In this document: positions 47,081 through 48,355 of the stretch, piece by piece | Position numbering within the stretch: the first letter of the stretch is position 1 | Layout of the letters: each line of letters starts with the position of its first letter | Assembly: GCA_019510305.1 (NCBI GenBank) | Contig: JAEKKN010000043.1 | Coordinates: 1-48,355, forward strand | Direction: 5' to 3' | Origin: Microbacterium sp. | GTDB lineage: Bacteria; Actinomycetota; Actinomycetes; Actinomycetales; Microbacteriaceae | DNA length: 48,355 bases | Program-made: the position numbers and the translations under genes | Notes under the pieces: model-generated | The model's database searches: none | Told to the model about the DNA's origin: nothing | What the model saw: only the letters and a program-made list of their open reading frames with translations

Positions 47081-48355
47081 ATGTCTCGACGTGCCCCACG
47101 CTCTCGAAACACCACGAGGATGACCCGATTCCTCGCCACATTGGCTGCGGTCTCCGCGCTCGTGGTCGGTGTGCTTGTCCCCACTGCCAGTGCTTCTGCC
47201 GCACCTTCTTCTGGATCGGGTGTCAGCTCGCGAGACATTCGGACGACGCTGGTCGGTTTCGACGCCGGCAACATCATCAGCGATGCGGTGTTCTTCAACT
47301 CCAGCTCGATGTCTGCGCCGCAGATCCAGACCTTCCTCAACAGCAAGGTCCCGACGTGCCGCACAGGCGGCGATCAGTACGGTCCGTACGTCTGCCTCAA
47401 GGACTACAAGATCGGCACTCAGACCAAGGCGGCTGATCAGTATTGCCGCGGGTACGAAGGCGCAGCGATCGAGACCGCAGCGCAGATCATCGCCAAAGTG
47501 GCCCAGTCCTGCCGTATCAATCCGCAGGTCTTGCTCGTCATGCTTCAGAAGGAGCAGAGCCTCGTTCTGAACGTCTGGCCCAGTGCCTGGCGGTATGAGA
47601 TCGCGATGGGGCATGAATGCCCGGACTTCCGAGAATGCAATCCAGCGAAAAAGGGGTTCCTGAACCAGGTCTACGGCGCTGCTCGGCAGATGCAGATCTA
47701 CGCCGAGGGCAAGTACTTCACGTACTACGCGCCAGGCAAAACGTGGAACATCCGGTACAGCCCGGACGTGAACTGTGGGTCTTCGCCCGTGTACGTCGCC
47801 AACGTCGCGACGTCGGCGATGTACTACTACACGCCGTATCAGCCGAACGCAGCTGCCCTCGCAGCGGGCACAGGGGAGGCTCCGTGCGGCGCGTATGGCA
47901 ATCGCAACTTCTACAACTACTTCACGGACTGGTTCGGTTCGACGCACGGCGACACCAACAATCCGTTTGGCAACGTAGAAGTGATGCAGGCTTCGCCTGG
48001 AGAGTTCCGCATCGGCGGTTGGGTCGCTGATCGCAACACGACGGAGCCGTTGGCCGTGCACATCTACGTCGGCAGCTCTTCCGGGGCGTATCTCGCGGAT
48101 CTCGAACGGCCGGACGTCGCGGCGGCGTACCCGGGAACGGGGACGAAACACGGATTCGACGTCAAAGTCCCGGCAACCGGCGAAAGCCCCGTGAACGTCT
48201 GCGTCTACGCGATGAATGCCGGGTCGGGCGTGAACGTCCTCCTGGGATGTCAGAGCATGGGTGCGCTCACAGGCTCGCCGATCGGGGCCTTCGATGCCGC
48301 TGAAGGCATCGAAGGGGGTATCAACGTCAGGGGCTGGGCCATCGACCCCGATTCG
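47081..48355 (+). CDS. Secreted lysozyme-like protein with C-terminal repeats (3' end outside the window)
   Basis: The frame is open from ATG 47081 to the window end (425 codons so far). A signal peptide (residues 17-40, ending TASASA) precedes a domain of about 240 residues with eight Cys (93, 105, 122, 144, 180, 186, 232, 269). It includes INPQVLLVMLQKEQSLV, which resembles the catalytic-Glu helix of lytic transglycosylases (Glu158), and NFYNYFTDWFGS at its end. From residue 297 a repeat of about 105 residues begins (FRIGGWVADRNT ... RPDVAAAYPGTGTKHGFDV), and a second starts near 400 (NVRGWAIDPDS). Base composition is visibly less GC-rich than in neighbouring genes. A cell-wall hydrolase or adhesin is likely; hydrolase activity is inferred. 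Confidence 0.75.
   Translation, partial: MSRRAPRSRNTTRMTRFLATLAAVSALVVGVLVPTASASAAPSSGSGVSSRDIRTTLVGFDAGNIISDAVFFNSSSMSAPQIQTFLNSKVPTCRTGGDQYGPYVCLKDYKIGTQTKAADQYCRGYEGAAIETAAQIIAKVAQSCRINPQVLLVMLQKEQSLVLNVWPSAWRYEIAMGHECPDFRECNPAKKGFLNQVYGAARQMQIYAEGKYFTYYAPGKTWNIRYSPDVNCGSSPVYVANVATSAMYYYTPYQPNAAALAAGTGEAPCGAYGNRNFYNYFTDWFGSTHGDTNNPFGNVEVMQASPGEFRIGGWVADRNTTEPLAVHIYVGSSSGAYLADLERPDVAAAYPGTGTKHGFDVKVPATGESPVNVCVYAMNAGSGVNVLLGCQSMGALTGSPIGAFDAAEGIEGGINVRGWAIDPDS

Overview
The window is high-GC, densely coded DNA of an actinobacterium. I infer a Microbacteriaceae member, most likely Microbacterium. The reasons are the codon bias, many GTG starts, 4-nt GTGA/ATGA overlaps, dispersed 'GAGCGAGCGAAGCGAG' repeats, and a gene order that matches the Rv3211-Rv3193c block of Mycobacterium (compared from memory, not by search). 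At least 13 genes show a TANNNT box 6-7 nt before the start codon, the signature of leaderless transcription. There is no CRISPR array, prophage, insertion sequence or rRNA; one tRNA (initiator Met) is present.

Layout. 1-6 kb: a gene tail, a MalY/PatB-type aminotransferase, a glyoxalase remnant, a 76-nt palindrome, an aminopeptidase P with a disrupted 5' end, an EEP-family hydrolase divergent from a PHP phosphoesterase, and a DUF817 membrane protein. 6-23 kb (conserved actinobacterial block): DEAD-box helicase, ferritin-like protein, small membrane protein, DUF3107, the AdnA/AdnB helicase-nuclease pair, a pseudokinase-like phosphotransferase, NudC, a UvrD2-like helicase, a cyclodehydratase-like protein, a zincin-like protein and a Lon/PDZ protease. 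23.3-26 kb: a five-gene operon with features of type VII secretion substrates (two YbaB-like proteins, an EspC-like protein with YxxxD, a WXG-containing protein and a membrane protein) lying between two otherwise adjacent conserved genes. 26-31.5 kb: a UPF0182 membrane protein, tRNA-fMet, a nitrilase-family hydrolase and a class I aminotransferase.

31.5-48.4 kb is mainly cell envelope: an HtrA-like protease, three CDP-glycerol glycerophosphotransferase-type enzymes, a GT2 and a GT4 glycosyltransferase, an LCP ligase, a DUF4012 protein without its usual N-terminal anchor, a small sortase-anchored surface protein, and a large secreted repeat protein running off the end. birA (with an apparent N-terminal deletion), a PH-domain protein, purK and purE sit in between. 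Together these suggest synthesis and wall attachment of a glycerol-phosphate-type glycopolymer.

Most worth a second look: the orphan type VII-like operon; three genes with damaged 5' ends (pepP, birA, DUF4012), which are either real deletions or assembly faults; three convergent gene pairs whose coding ends overlap by 55-164 bp; two probably catalytically dead enzymes (pseudokinase, degenerate zincin); and a hairpin that holds a -10 box in its loop and a start codon in its arm.
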